Origin: Chlorophyllum brunneum
Lineage: Eukaryota > Basidiomycota > Agaricomycetes > Agaricales > Agaricaceae
Length of the DNA: 64,000 bases
Assembly (NCBI GenBank): GCA_963576785.1
Contig: OY756145.1
Span: forward strand, 1,178,001 to 1,242,000
Reading direction: 5' to 3'
Within the stretch, counting starts at the first letter, position 1. The number at the start of each line of letters is the position of its first letter. This document shows positions 1 to 9,922 of the stretch, in pieces. Position numbers and translations under genes: made by a program. The notes beneath the pieces were generated by a model. It was not told the DNA's origin. It did no database searches and saw only the letters and a list, made by a program, of their open reading frames with translations.

Positions 1-1292
1 AAGGGCCTCAAGACTAGCATTGTCGCTTTTGACATCGCTCAGTTCTTTCCTTTGCTCAACCACAATATGTTGTTGGTGATTCTATGAAAGCAAGGATTTG
101 ACCCTTGTGTGGGTAGATTCTTTGCCTCTTATTTAATTGGCTGCTCTATGCAGTACACATGGGGAGACCATAAGTCTGATTTCAGACAAGTGGACGTTGG
201 GGTAGGTCAGGGCTCATTGCTCTCTCCTGTCCTTTCCGGCCTTTATCTTACCCCCTTCATGAAACTCTATGATAGGGAGGCAATCGCACTTGGGAGTACC
301 CTTCTCTCATATGTCGACAACGGCCTTGCCATTGCCCAGGCAAAAACCTGGGAACCTAATCTGGTATGCCTTAAGCAGGCATACCAGATTATATATTGCC
401 TGACTACTTTGTTTGGACTTGCCGTCGAGCATGACAAGTCCAAAGTGTTTCACTTCTCCCATAAACAGGGAGATGACAACCCACCGCTGGATTTGGGGTA
501 TGCTCCCCATACCAGTGATACTCTGCTATGCCCTAAGACCCATTGGAGGTACTTGGGTTTTTTCTTTGACTGGGCTCTTACTTTTAAAGAGCATGTTCGA
601 CATTATGCTACTAAGTCTCTGTCCACTGTCAAGGCCATGGGCATACTTGGTAACTCATTGCAAGGTCTTCTTCCTGCTCAGAAGAGGACTCTGTATCGCT
701 TATGTGTAGTGCCTATCGCTACATATGGGTTCCATTTGTGATTTTATGAAGGTGCCCGTAACAAGGCCCTTCTGAAACAACTTAACACTATGCAGTGCAG
801 AGCTGCATTGTGGATCACTGATGCATTCTGCACCAGCCCCACTGGAGGAGCTGAAGCCTTAGCTGGCCTCATCCCCATCCACCTCCATCTCAAGAAACTG
901 GCTATCCATACCGTCCACAGGGTTACCACCCTCTGTGAGAACCATTCGGTTTGCTCTGTTATGGGGTGTCAGTATATAGGGGGTTGTGTTCCATACCCCA
1001 GATCGATCACTCTCATGACCCCCGCCTAGGCAGTCAAGGTCAAGAGGCCAGTCACGGAGGCAAACTCTCATTTGCCAGACTTAATGGAGATGTTCAAGCC
1101 ATTTGCACTCGAAGTGTCACCAGGTTCTCGTCTCCTGGACCACTATGTAGCCCAGGTGATTTTCAAGATGTATGATGCCTCGCTCGGTGGAAACCCTGCG
1201 GGTTGTCAGGTGGATTTGCTCAACAATACCCTTCATGGGTATCGTGAGGATAGACAGGTTGTCTATATGACGACAGATACAAGTCTGCCATT
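1..1292 (+). pseudogene. LINE-A ORF2 remnant (RT to start of RNase H), cut by the window edge
   Basis: Middle of a LINE-A ORF2: reverse transcriptase from motif A (FDIAQFF near base 30) through motif C (bases 313-324) and the RT-RNase H linker, ending at the first RNase H Asp region. The product would copy LINE RNA at the nicked target. One frame is kept over 1.29 kb, with stops at 85-87 (TGA where sister copies have TGG), near 739 (TGA) and near 1027 (TAG). Motif C reads Val-Asp-Asn-Gly, so the second catalytic Asp is lost. The left part lies outside the window; the right end stops abruptly at the tRNA-headed block. Non-functional. Confidence 0.88.
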
Positions 1293-1299
1293 GGCCTAA

Positions 1300-1370
1300 T
1301 GGTCAAGTGGTTTGGGTGTAGGCTTAATTCCTACCAGGCTGCTTGGCTAGAAGGTCCTGGGTTTGAAACC
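1300..1370 (+). promoter_or_regulatory. Pol III type 2 promoter-like A and B boxes, block copy 1
   Basis: A-box-like TGGTCAAGTGGT at 1300-1311 and B-box-like GGTTTGAAACC at 1360-1370, in tRNA-like spacing at the very 5' end of the block. Copy 2 has the unmutated B box GGTTCGAAACC, so the T here is probably a CpG transition. Spacing suggests a class II (Leu/Ser-like) tRNA ancestor; the anticodon is not identifiable. Confidence 0.6.
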
Positions 1371-2149
1371 TGTGGAGGGGGATTTATTCTCAACCGTGGG
1401 AAGTACCAGTGCGCAAGGCGTGGTTGCTTAGCAATATTCCCAGGTGACACCGGATTAGGTTGTGTGGTCCTGTTTGGCATTGTTTGGTGCTGTCACAGGC
1501 TAGCGTGGGAGTTGTCACACCCAGCCACATAGCAAGTCACATAGTGACATCACACTGTCACGGTGTGACCCAGCTATGTGCATTGCCCAAGTCCAATATT
1601 GGCCAAAGGTGGTAGTGCCCTAATGCTGGGGCCTAACTTGGGAGGATTACCTAAGCCACTGCTGGAGATAGGGCATTATAAGAAGGGGAATGTCGTGATA
1701 ACAGTCCGACTCGGAGCATGCTGAAAAAAGCCGCCGAGATAGGATACCCCTTCTGGTCCGCTTCGGCATAGTTCCGGTAGTTAGTAGACATAACCCAATC
1801 TCCAGATTGAGGATACTGACTAAGTTGGCTTAAAATAACCTCAGGACCAATCTGGTAGCAGTGTCTGCAAGGTGTAGATCTCAGACAGTTAAGCACAGGG
1901 ATCTGGGCTGTAAGGTATACCAAACCGGCTGCTGAGGAACGGGAAGCAACTCTGGGGTAGTACCTGGGTGAAGTTGTGGGCCATAGCAGGTGATGTACCA
2001 GGGCGTGCTGAAAAAAGCCGCCAGTTATCAGAGAATGCTCACCTGGCTCGAGAGGACTAAATCCTACATCGGTTGGCCTGGTACAGGAAAAATAGCCAGG
2101 TTCCAGCTTAAGTTAATTCCACATCACCATTGGCTAAGGCTGGTGGTAA

Positions 2150-2168
2150 GAGACCCCTCAAGGGGCTC
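2150..2168 (+). other. Terminal hairpin at the 3' end of the tRNA-headed block
   Basis: CCCC and GGGG pair across a TCAA loop, extended by GAG/CTC around a one-base bulge. The hairpin sits about 7 bases before the point where all four block copies switch to other sequence, so it may mark the 3' end of the parental RNA (inference). Confidence 0.5.
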
Positions 2169-2175
2169 CATAGAT

Positions 2176-5100
2176 GGGCCCCCTCCCGGACCTTCCAGTC
2201 CGGGAGTGGGCCCTCTTCTCGGTGCTGGAACTCAAGGAGGCTCTGTCCTCCTGTTCTAATGCGTCCTCTCCAGGGCCGGACCATGTTACATGGTCCCACC
2301 TTAAGTACATTGTCATCGATGAAGATTGTTTGATGGTGTTCCTGCACCTGGCCAATGCCTGCCTCACAGTGGGGCATTGGCCTCGCAGTTTCAAGGAGTC
2401 ACTTTCGGTTATCATTCCGAAGCCAGGAAAGCCCTCCTACTCTACCCCCAAGGTATTCAGGCCGATTGTCCTCCTGAACATGCTTGGTAAACTGGTTGAG
2501 AAAATGCTTTCCAACTGTATCCAGTTTGATGCCATTAAACATGACATCTTCCATCTCCATCAACTCGGAGGCATTCGCCAATGTTCCACTGAGGACGCCG
2601 GGTTGTTCCTTACCCACCTGGTTTGCACTAGGTGGGCTAAAGGCCCCAAGACAAGCGTGGTCACCTTCGACATTGCTCAGTTCTTCCCCTCTCTGAACCA
2701 TGAGATGCTCATGGCCATTCTTGCCAAGCAGGGGTTCCCACTCAACGTGTGAACCTTTTTTGCTTCATACCTGGTGGGCCACTCCACTGTTTACACATGG
2801 AATGGCTTCTCCTCTGATCCCCGGGGCGCAGATGTGGGCGTTGGACAGGGCTCTGCCATGTCCCCTGTCCTCTCTGGCCTCTATATCGTGCCTCTTATAA
2901 AGGTTTTCGATTTGCAGATCACTTCCCCTGGGAGTACTCTGCTGTTGTATGTCAATGACAGTACCGTCATTGCCTAGGCTAAGACCTGGGATGAGAACTT
3001 GGACACCCTCAAGGGGGCATACATTGTTCTCTTTAATCTTTTTGTGGTGTTCGCGCTTGTCATGGAGCATGACAAGTCCAAGCTTTTCCACTTCTCCAGG
3101 AAGTCTGGAGACATCAATCCCCCCCTTGATTTGAGCTTCAGTCCATTCACAGGGGACACTCCTCTCCGCCCTAAGACCTATTGGAGGTACCTGGGCTTTT
3201 ACTTCGATCATACCCTGAATTTTCAGGAACATGTTCGACATTATTCTACCAAGGCCCTCTCTACCGTGAAAGTGATGGGGATGCTGGGTAACTCCTTCCG
3301 TGGTTTGACCCCCAAGCAGAAGCGGCTCCTCTTCAGGTCATGTGTCATGCCTATTGCGACATATGGCTTCCGTCTGTGGTATTTTGATAAGGCTCGGTGT
3401 AAGGGCCTGCTCAAATCCCTCAATACTATGCAACGCAAGGCTGCATTGTGGATCACCAGTGCATTTTGCACCTCCCCCTCTGGTGGCACCAAAGCCCTAC
3501 CTGGTCTCATCCCCGTCCACCTCCATCTGAAGAAGTTGGCCTCAAGAGCGAACTACTGTCTCTCCACCCTCTCCAATACTCACCCTCTCCGATCCCTCCT
3601 CGATCGTCCGAATGCCAAGGGTGCCCCCCCACACCCTCTCTCCATCTCCCTCCTGTCTGACCGCCTCATTAGGCAGGTCAAGGGCTCCCTTATGGAAGCC
3701 GTTTCCGTGCTCCCATCTCTTACTGAACAGTTTGACCCCTACTCTGCAGTGGCTCAGCCTGGTCACCATCTCCTGGACCGCTTTGCAGCACAGGTCTCCT
3801 TCCATGACTCTCCTCATTCCCGTGACAAGAGGGCTGTGCATATAAGGCATCTGAATAGCACCTTGGAACGTGCTAATGCCAATCCTTGGGTTCTCACTGT
3901 GGCCACGGACGCCAGTCTACCGCTGCGGGGGGAATTCCAGGCAGTTTCCGCTGCCCATATCTACTGGCCAGGCCAGTGTGTCTTCCAGACGAGACATGCG
4001 GCAGGTCGGGTGACAGCTCCTGATGCGGAGCTGTATGCTATCCGGATCGCGATTGGGAAGGCTACCAGCCTCCCTGATTGTGATTCCATTATCCTGTTTA
4101 CTGACTCCCTTGGCTCTGCCAAAAGAGCGGTGGATCCCTCCGTTCACTCTGGTCAGGCTCATTTGCTTGCTGTGTGTACTGCCCTTATGGAGTAGTTTGG
4201 GGGTCACCCTGAACTCTCCCTTCATATCTGGCACACCTACTCTTCGGAGAAGTGGGCCATTGATGGTACCATACATCAGTACTGTACCAAACTTCAGGTC
4301 TCTGTGGGTTTCCATCTGCAAACCTCGCTTGACTCCCTTCATCAGAAAGTCGTCAAATCTTGCCAGGATGCCTGGATCACTCGATTTCAGGATCCTACTT
4401 ACTCAGGTAGCCAGTTTATGGCTCTCGAAGGGTGCAACGGTAAGCCTCTCCAGCCCACTTACCTCCATGGAGGTTTGTGGCTGCCCTCCGCCACAGCAGA
4501 GTCCAACTCGCTGTCCGCCCGCATGTGTAGAGTTATACTCAACCATATGCCTATCGGGGCCTATAGGTCTTGATTCTTCCAGGACGAACCATTCTGGTGT
4601 CCATGTGGGGCTCCTTTCGAGTCTTGCGTGCATATTCTTACCAACTGTAGTCAGTTTGACACCTCTAGGGGGTACCCTGCTATGCCGGGTGCCCTTGTCA
4701 AGTTCTTGAAGGTGAACCCTCAGGCATTCGCCTTCCCATCCATTCCTCAGGGAATTGGATAACTGGCTTAGGGTAGGTGGGTTAGTGTCCAGCGCTGGAG
4801 AACTCTGGTGAAAGTCTGTTGAAGACCATCGGAGTTTTATGAATGGAGTTGTCCCCTTCAGTGACTAGGTGTGGTGAAGATGCCAATAGCCACACAAATG
4901 GTGCAGCCTATTACTCTGACAAGGGTGACTGTGGCCGGGGGGTTGACTCTCAGTAAGAAGGACTCTGGGGACTAGTAGCTAGACTGGTAACTGGGGGTTT
5001 CCATTGCCGGGCATTTGCAGTGAATTAACACTTACTGACCGGGCCTGGTCTCCGGACTAGGTTGCTGGTTGGGGGACCTCCCTGCCCACTCGCCTCCTCT

Positions 5101-5312
5101 GGCATCCACTTCCCTTACCCTCCGGGCTCGGGAGTAGGATGCAACTCCTCCTACCATTGGTTTTGGGCAATGGTACTTTTGCTTGGTAGGGCGTAATTAC
5201 CTCTTTCTCCATAGATACCTGCTAGAGTACTTGTTTGTATTCCAGCCACGGGCTGTGTTCGAGCACTGCATAATAAATTGGTCTTAGGCCACAATTCAAA
5301 AAAAAAAAAAAA
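2176..5312 (+). mobile_element. LINE-B, 5'-truncated, with 3' UTR and poly(A)
   Basis: LINE-B from the endonuclease-RT linker to a poly(A) at 5298-5312, with an AATAAA-like signal about 25 bases upstream of the tail. The 5' end is fused to the tRNA-headed block, so 1293-5312 may be one chimeric insertion. No TSD was found: the left flank is LINE-A RNase H, while the right flank restarts LINE-A about 480 bp further upstream in the element. The 3' UTR is 4763-5297. Confidence 0.85.
2178..4762 (+). pseudogene. LINE-B ORF2 remnant: reverse transcriptase, RNase H, C-terminal Cys/His motif
   Basis: One reading frame for 2.58 kb with four nonsense changes and no visible frameshift. RT motif A (FDIAQFFPSLNH) lies near 2667. 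Motif C at 2951-2962 reads Val-Asn-Asp-Ser instead of an Asp-Asp pair. RNase H follows: ATDASLPL near 3904, DAELYAI near 4020, FTDSLGSAKRA near 4099. A CxCGAP...HxxxxC zinc-like motif lies near 4600-4650, and the natural end is TAA at 4760-4762. Stops: TGA 2749 (CGA-type), TAG 2975 (CAG-type), TAG 4193 and TGA 4571 (TGG-type). Decay by transitions rather than indels; inactive. Confidence 0.9.
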
Positions 5313-6925
5313 CTGATACATTCTGCACCAGCCCCACCAGAGGAGCTGAAGCCTTAGCTGGCCTCATCCCCATCCATCTTCATCTCAAGAAACTGGCTGT
5401 CTGTGCCATCCACAGGGTTGCTACCCTTTCTGAGAACCATCCTGTTTGCTCCATTATGGGGTGTCAGTATATAGGGGGATATACTCCACACCCCAGATCA
5501 ATTGCTCTCATGACCCCTGCTCAGGTGGTCAAGGTCAAGGGGCTGGTCATGGAGGCAAACTCTCATTTGCCAGACTTAATGGAGTTGTTCAAGCCATTTG
5601 CACTCGAAGCATCCCCTGGTTCCCGTCTCCTGGACCACTATGCAGCCCAGGTGACTTACAAGACATATGATGCCTTGCTAGGTGGAAACCCTGTGGGTTG
5701 TCAGGTGGATTTGCTCAATGATACTCTCCATGGGTATTGTGAGGATAGACAGGTTGTCTATGCAGCGACGGATGCAAGTCTGCCACTGTTTGGAGACTAC
5801 CAGGCAGTTTTGGCTGCCCACATTTACAGGGGGATGCATTTGCTTCATGCATCATGTCACCCAGCTGGCAAAGTTACAGCCCTGGATGCTGAACTATTCG
5901 CCATTTGTATGGCTTTGGGGACTGCTGTGGCAGTTTCTGAGGCTGTACATATTGCAGTCTTTACAGACTCAATTGGTTCTGCCAAGTGAGCTCTTGACCC
6001 ATCCATACACTCTGGCCAGGGACACTCCCTGGCTGTGTGTTGTCTTCTGTTAGAGTGGTTCAGGGATTGTCCTGACCGTTCCCTCACTTTCTGGTCCATT
6101 CTGTCTTTGGTGAAATGGTCCATTCATCAGGAGGTGCATTTATTTGCCACCGACCTACAGGTCACCGCTGGACATCATCCAGCAACATCTATTAATTTGC
6201 TGCGTAAGATCAACATAGCAACCGTTCAGAAGGCCTGGAAGATTACCTTCCAGGACTCCTCTTATTGTGGTTCTAACTTCCTTGTTCTCAAGGATAGTAA
6301 GAATAAGATCTTACAGCCAACATACCTCCATAGAGGTTCTTGACTTCCTTCCTTTCCCTCTCAGTCCATTGTGACGAGAGTGAATCGTGCCATCCTCGGG
6401 CACACACCAACCGGTGAGTACTACTCCCAGTTCCATCCTCTAGAGCCTATTGGCTGCGGGTGTGGGGCTCCTCTGGAGACCCGCACTCATATCTTGTGCT
6501 CTTGTCCACTGTACAAGAGATGTTGTGGCCTGCCGGTTTCTATTGACCAGTTGGTATCTTTTCTTGGGTGCAACCCTGCTGCATTTGTGTTCAAGTCCAA
6601 CAGACTGCTTGCAGGCATTGGATAACATGACGCGGCCCCTGCTAGCTTCCCATGTCTCTGACATGTGTAGAAGTTAATTGCGAATTGATGCATACTCTCC
6701 CTAGGGAGGGGAGGCTAGGGGTCACTCATCATTCTGGTCTAGGATTTGCGCGTCCATGCGTGTTTCCATGACCGTTCACCCAGACTGCCTGTCAGTGGTC
6801 TAGTTCAGCCAGGGGAGAGCCTATCTTTGTAAACTACTCTTTGTACTCTGCATGTCACAGTAGATACAGGTGGACTGCGATCGCACACCACTTTAAACAT
6901 GTTGATTTAAAAAAAAAAAAAAAAA
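5313..6925 (+). mobile_element. LINE-A, 5'-truncated in the RT C-terminus, with poly(A)
   Basis: Begins directly after the LINE-B poly(A) at the RT C-terminal region and runs through RNase H to the LINE-A 3' UTR (6626-6908) and poly(A) 6909-6925. The head-on-tail position suggests insertion into, or next to, the older A-tract, where a TSD would be hidden in A residues. Confidence 0.85.
5315..6625 (+). pseudogene. LINE-A ORF2 remnant: RT end, RNase H, Cys/His motif
   Basis: A single frame to the natural TAA at 6623-6625. Linker, then RNase H (ATDASLPL near 5766, DAELFAI near 5886, FTDSIGSAK near 5961), then the C-terminal CGAPLETRTHILCSC motif near 6461-6505, a Cys/His cluster typical after RNase H in fungal Tad-like elements. 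Stops at 5987-5989 (CGA to TGA) and 6341-6343 (TGG to TGA) break it. The 5' half of ORF2 is absent, so it could not have been autonomous. Confidence 0.87.
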
Positions 6926-7493
6926 GCACTGCGTTTTCTGACCTGTTCACATTAACAGGACCCCCCCGTATCTCGAGGAATTCCAAGGCATCTGATACTG
7001 CCATGGTTTACTTCAATATTCACAACTCACAGAAGGGTCAATGGGTAAACCTCCTCCTCCAGAAGTCACTCCATATTGGTGGATATGCCTGTCCTATCAG
7101 GCCATCCACAGCCTCTCCAGGGGTGCCTCTGTGTAAGCGTTGCTTCCACTGGGGTCACCCCATTCAATTTTGCAAGGCGTAGGCCTTGAAATGCCTGACC
7201 TGTGATGGGCCTCATCATGAGGAACACCACCAAGCTCTCTGTGGTCGCTGCAAGGGTACTCCAATGTGCAGCCTCCTATCCCTCCTACACCGGCAGATGA
7301 GCCTTGTCCTCATACACCACATTGTCTCAACTGCCAAGGTCCACACCATATGACCTTGAAGAAGTGTAAATTTTTTGATGCTTGGTTTGAACCTGAGAAA
7401 ATCAAGAAGTTCTATTGCGAGGTGAGTAACAACTATCTTCGACGGCGATCTCCCCTCACCAACCCTTGTACTCTACAGCTTGCCAATGAATAG
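6926..7493 (+). pseudogene. LINE-A ORF1 remnant (CCHC zinc-knuckle nucleic-acid-binding protein)
   Basis: C-terminal part of the Gag-like ORF1 that coats LINE RNA. Three Cys/His clusters are seen: CKRCFHWGHPIQFC near 7130-7175, a second near 7200, a third CLNCQGPHH near 7326. A TAG at about 7180-7182 (from CAG) and a one-base deletion near 7257 (copies elsewhere read GGTAACTCC) break it. Its stop TAG at 7491-7493 overlaps the ORF2 ATG at 7486. The N-terminal half is missing. Confidence 0.85.
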
Positions 7494-8688
7494 GCGGCCT
7501 TTAGAACTACGAAATATCCGTGTATATCAGCAGAATTGTAATAAGAATTATGATTTAGTCAATACTCTACTTGAGGATCTCAAAGATCACTTTGACATCC
7601 TCTTTTTTCAAGAACCTCCCTGGCATTTCATCAGATCCACTCCCTCCACAACTTCTGTCGAGGGGGACAATGTTATTGGCACCCCCAAGTATCCTGAGTG
7701 GCTATGCATGGTTCGGGCCCCGGAGCCTGACTCTGACCCATGGGTTATGACACTTGTCCATAACCGGTTGGCTTCTCTGAGACTGTCCTATTGGATGGAT
7801 CTTGTCAATCACTGTGACATCATAGTTCTCTCCCTCTTTCTAGGGGGCAAGACCCTGAATCTCATGAACGTTTACTCTGATTCAGAGCACACAGTGATTC
7901 GGTTTCTGTCAGACCGGTCTACTACTTTGCCCAAACACATCTATATGGGCGGTGATTTTAATTGCCATTCTGAGCTTTGGGACCCTAATTATGGCTCCTA
8001 CTTGGGTACCTCGCAGTCTCTGATCTCCATTGGGACAGACATTGGTCTAGACCTTGCCCTTCCGGTCGAGCCTGGGCCTACTCACATTCTGCAAAATGAG
8101 GATCTTTGACCATCAGTCATTGATCTTGCATTTGTTCCATCAGACCTGTCTATTTCCCATAGGCCTAGGTTGGATTACTCCCTTAGGGGTCTATCAGACC
8201 ATGTTCCACTGGTTCTGGTGCTTCCAGTCACACCCACAGTTGTGGAGACTTACAGGAAAACCCTGCTGCATGACGGTGGCAAAGAGGTAGTGCTCTTCCT
8301 CACTGATGTTATCTGGGACCTCCGTGAAGTAGCTAGACTTCCGGAACCTTCTACCACTGATGAGGTTGAAGCTGCAGTTCATGCCGTGGCAGAGGCCTTC
8401 TCCACTGCATGGGCTTCCCATGCAGTGGACATCATGATCACTCGCTGCTCTAAACCCTGGTGGAACCAGGAATGCTGCGAAATCTTCAGGAGGTATCGTG
8501 AGACTCACTCTCATGATGACTACTCTAATTTTAGGTGTGCTAAGAAGCATGCTAAATGCAACTTCTTCGATGCTCACATCAAGGAGATTGCTTCTACCAA
8601 CAAGCAACTGTGGGACCTTATGGAATGGGTCTAGAAGCAGAAGCTTCTGTCCTGCGAGGCCATCTAGTACAATGGAGAGCCATGTCAT
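7486..8688 (+). pseudogene. LINE-A ORF2 remnant: APE-type endonuclease
   Basis: Starts at ATG 7486, eight bases before the end of the ORF1 stop. Endonuclease motifs in order: YQQNCNKNYD (Asn of the active centre), FFQEPPW (catalytic Glu), GGDFNCHSELWD and SDHVPL (catalytic Asp-His), the standard apurinic-endonuclease fold that nicks the target for primed reverse transcription. TGA at 8107-8109 (CGA-type) and TAG at 8632-8634 (CAG-type) interrupt one frame. It is cut by LINE-C at 8688; the RT half lies at 10378-12589. Confidence 0.88.
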
Positions 8689-9922
8689 CCACCGACTTCA
8701 CATCAAGAATTTCACAGAGATTCAGAAGAAGAAGACACTTGGAGCTGTGATAGATACTTTGCGCCCCACCCCCAAGACTCGGTATATAGAACATTTCAAC
8801 TCTGTCTCTAAATCTCTCTGGCCTGGACATACGTTACTTGACCGTTTCTCTACTAATGTATCTTTTACAGGATTTAACCAGGACAGCCCTCACCTCTCGA
8901 AGACACTTTGGGACGGTGTTACAATGAATGCAGCGATGGACAAAAAATCCATCATTATCGGCATGGATGGCTTGGTCCACCCCAACCCCAACCCCAACCC
9001 GCTTGCCAGCCAGTTCACAGCGGCAGCTACTATTTGACACCTAGATGGCGGGAGCTCTATCATAAAGAGGCTCGGAGGAACTATGTTGATGGACACCGAA
9101 CTGGTTGCGCAGTACTTAGGAATCGCCAAGGTACTCGCAACCGCAGAATACAACCAGGTTGAGCACATTCACATGTTCACCGATTCCATCACAGCCTCTT
9201 GGCTCCTACTCAATTGTTCACTGCATTCCTGCCAGCAACAATCCATCCTCACATTGAAGGCACTCCTAGCTTGGTTCAACAAATCGGACCAGCACCACCT
9301 TTCCTTTTATCATATGCCATTGAAGTGTAAACACGGTATACAGAAAGCCACCCACGATTGGATCCAAACAGTCGCCTGGCCTAACCAGGGTAGAAATCAC
9401 CGAGTCCCCAACTCCGTGGACTACTTACGCAAGAAGTCCACCGAATGAGCAATCCATACATGGCAAGCCATGTTCGGCTTCAAGAAATACAGTGGTAGCT
9501 CCTTCCTCCACCTCCCGGTGCGAGTGAATAGGGCCTCTGTTCTACCGTCACACATCAAGTCCGGTCCCTGGATACGAGAATGTGGTCCCCAGCCTCAGCT
9601 CTTCGCAAGAGCATGTCGCGCCATCCTCTGCCACACCCCGATCGGGGAGTTTCGACTTTGATTCTTCCCCAACGAGGACCTATCATGCCACCACTGTAAC
9701 AGTCAAATGGTACAGACTAGGTCGCACATCCTCTATCATTGCAACAACTTCGATCATCACTTTGGCGTCGACACTATCAAGACTTTTGTCAATTTCTTGC
9801 ATCAAAACCCTACTGCGTTCAGCTTCCCCCCGGAACCTGACCACCCTCATATTTGCGCCAGGTCAATACCACCGTTACACCGTCGTCAAGTCCAAAGGAG
9901 GTTTGGGTCTGCGCCTGCATAA
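8689..9922 (+). pseudogene. LINE-C ORF2 remnant: RNase H and C-terminus
   Basis: A single frame ending at TAA 9920-9922 (FGSAPA). RNase H begins at IIIGMDGLVHPNPN (sister copies have GTDG, so the first catalytic Asp context is altered by transition). A C-terminal zinc-like cluster (CHHCN...HILYHC) lies near 9685-9740. Stops at 9035 (CGA to TGA), 9446 (CGA to TGA) and near 9659. The RT is missing. A short CCCCAA-type run near 8980-9000 encodes variable Pro-Asn repeats. Confidence 0.83.

Larger units (their letters stand above)
1293..2175 (+). mobile_element. tRNA-headed block, copy 1 (SINE-like RNA copy fused to LINE-B)
   Basis: An 883-bp block starting GGCCTAATGG with a tRNA-like head (A box 1300-1311, B box 1360-1370). 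It has a body rich in inverted GTCACAC/GTGTGAC repeats (about 1514-1580), two GCTGAAAAAAGCCGCC motifs near 1721 and 2009, and a GC-rich hairpin (2150-2168) just before its end. The same block with the same two ends occurs at 15495-16377 (+), 29695-30576 (-) and 35119-36000 (-). Here it passes straight into LINE-B inside ORF2. No coding function is seen. I infer a retrotransposed Pol III-type transcript joined to LINE cDNA by template switching. Confidence 0.75.
6926..8688 (+). mobile_element. LINE-A, left half of a copy split by LINE-C (continues at 10378)
   Basis: ORF1 C-terminal half plus the ORF2 endonuclease. It stops at the junction with LINE-C at 8688/8689. LINE-A resumes at 10378 about 40 bases further on in element coordinates, so the two parts are best read as one element (6926-12890) opened by LINE-C with loss of about 40 bp of target. 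Confidence 0.8.

Noticed and set aside
810..5785. The 480-bp LINE-A overlap on both sides of the block/LINE-B chimera as a giant TSD
   Set aside because: The two segments (about 810-1290 and 5320-5785) differ at roughly one base in nine, far more than expected for a duplication made by that insertion. Separate LINE-A copies are simpler.
8975..9002. CCCCAA repeats resembling a ciliate-type telomere
   Set aside because: Only about three units, in frame inside LINE-C RNase H, encoding a Pro-Asn run whose length varies among copies (57610-57650, 21300-21330). It is a coding microsatellite, not a telomere.
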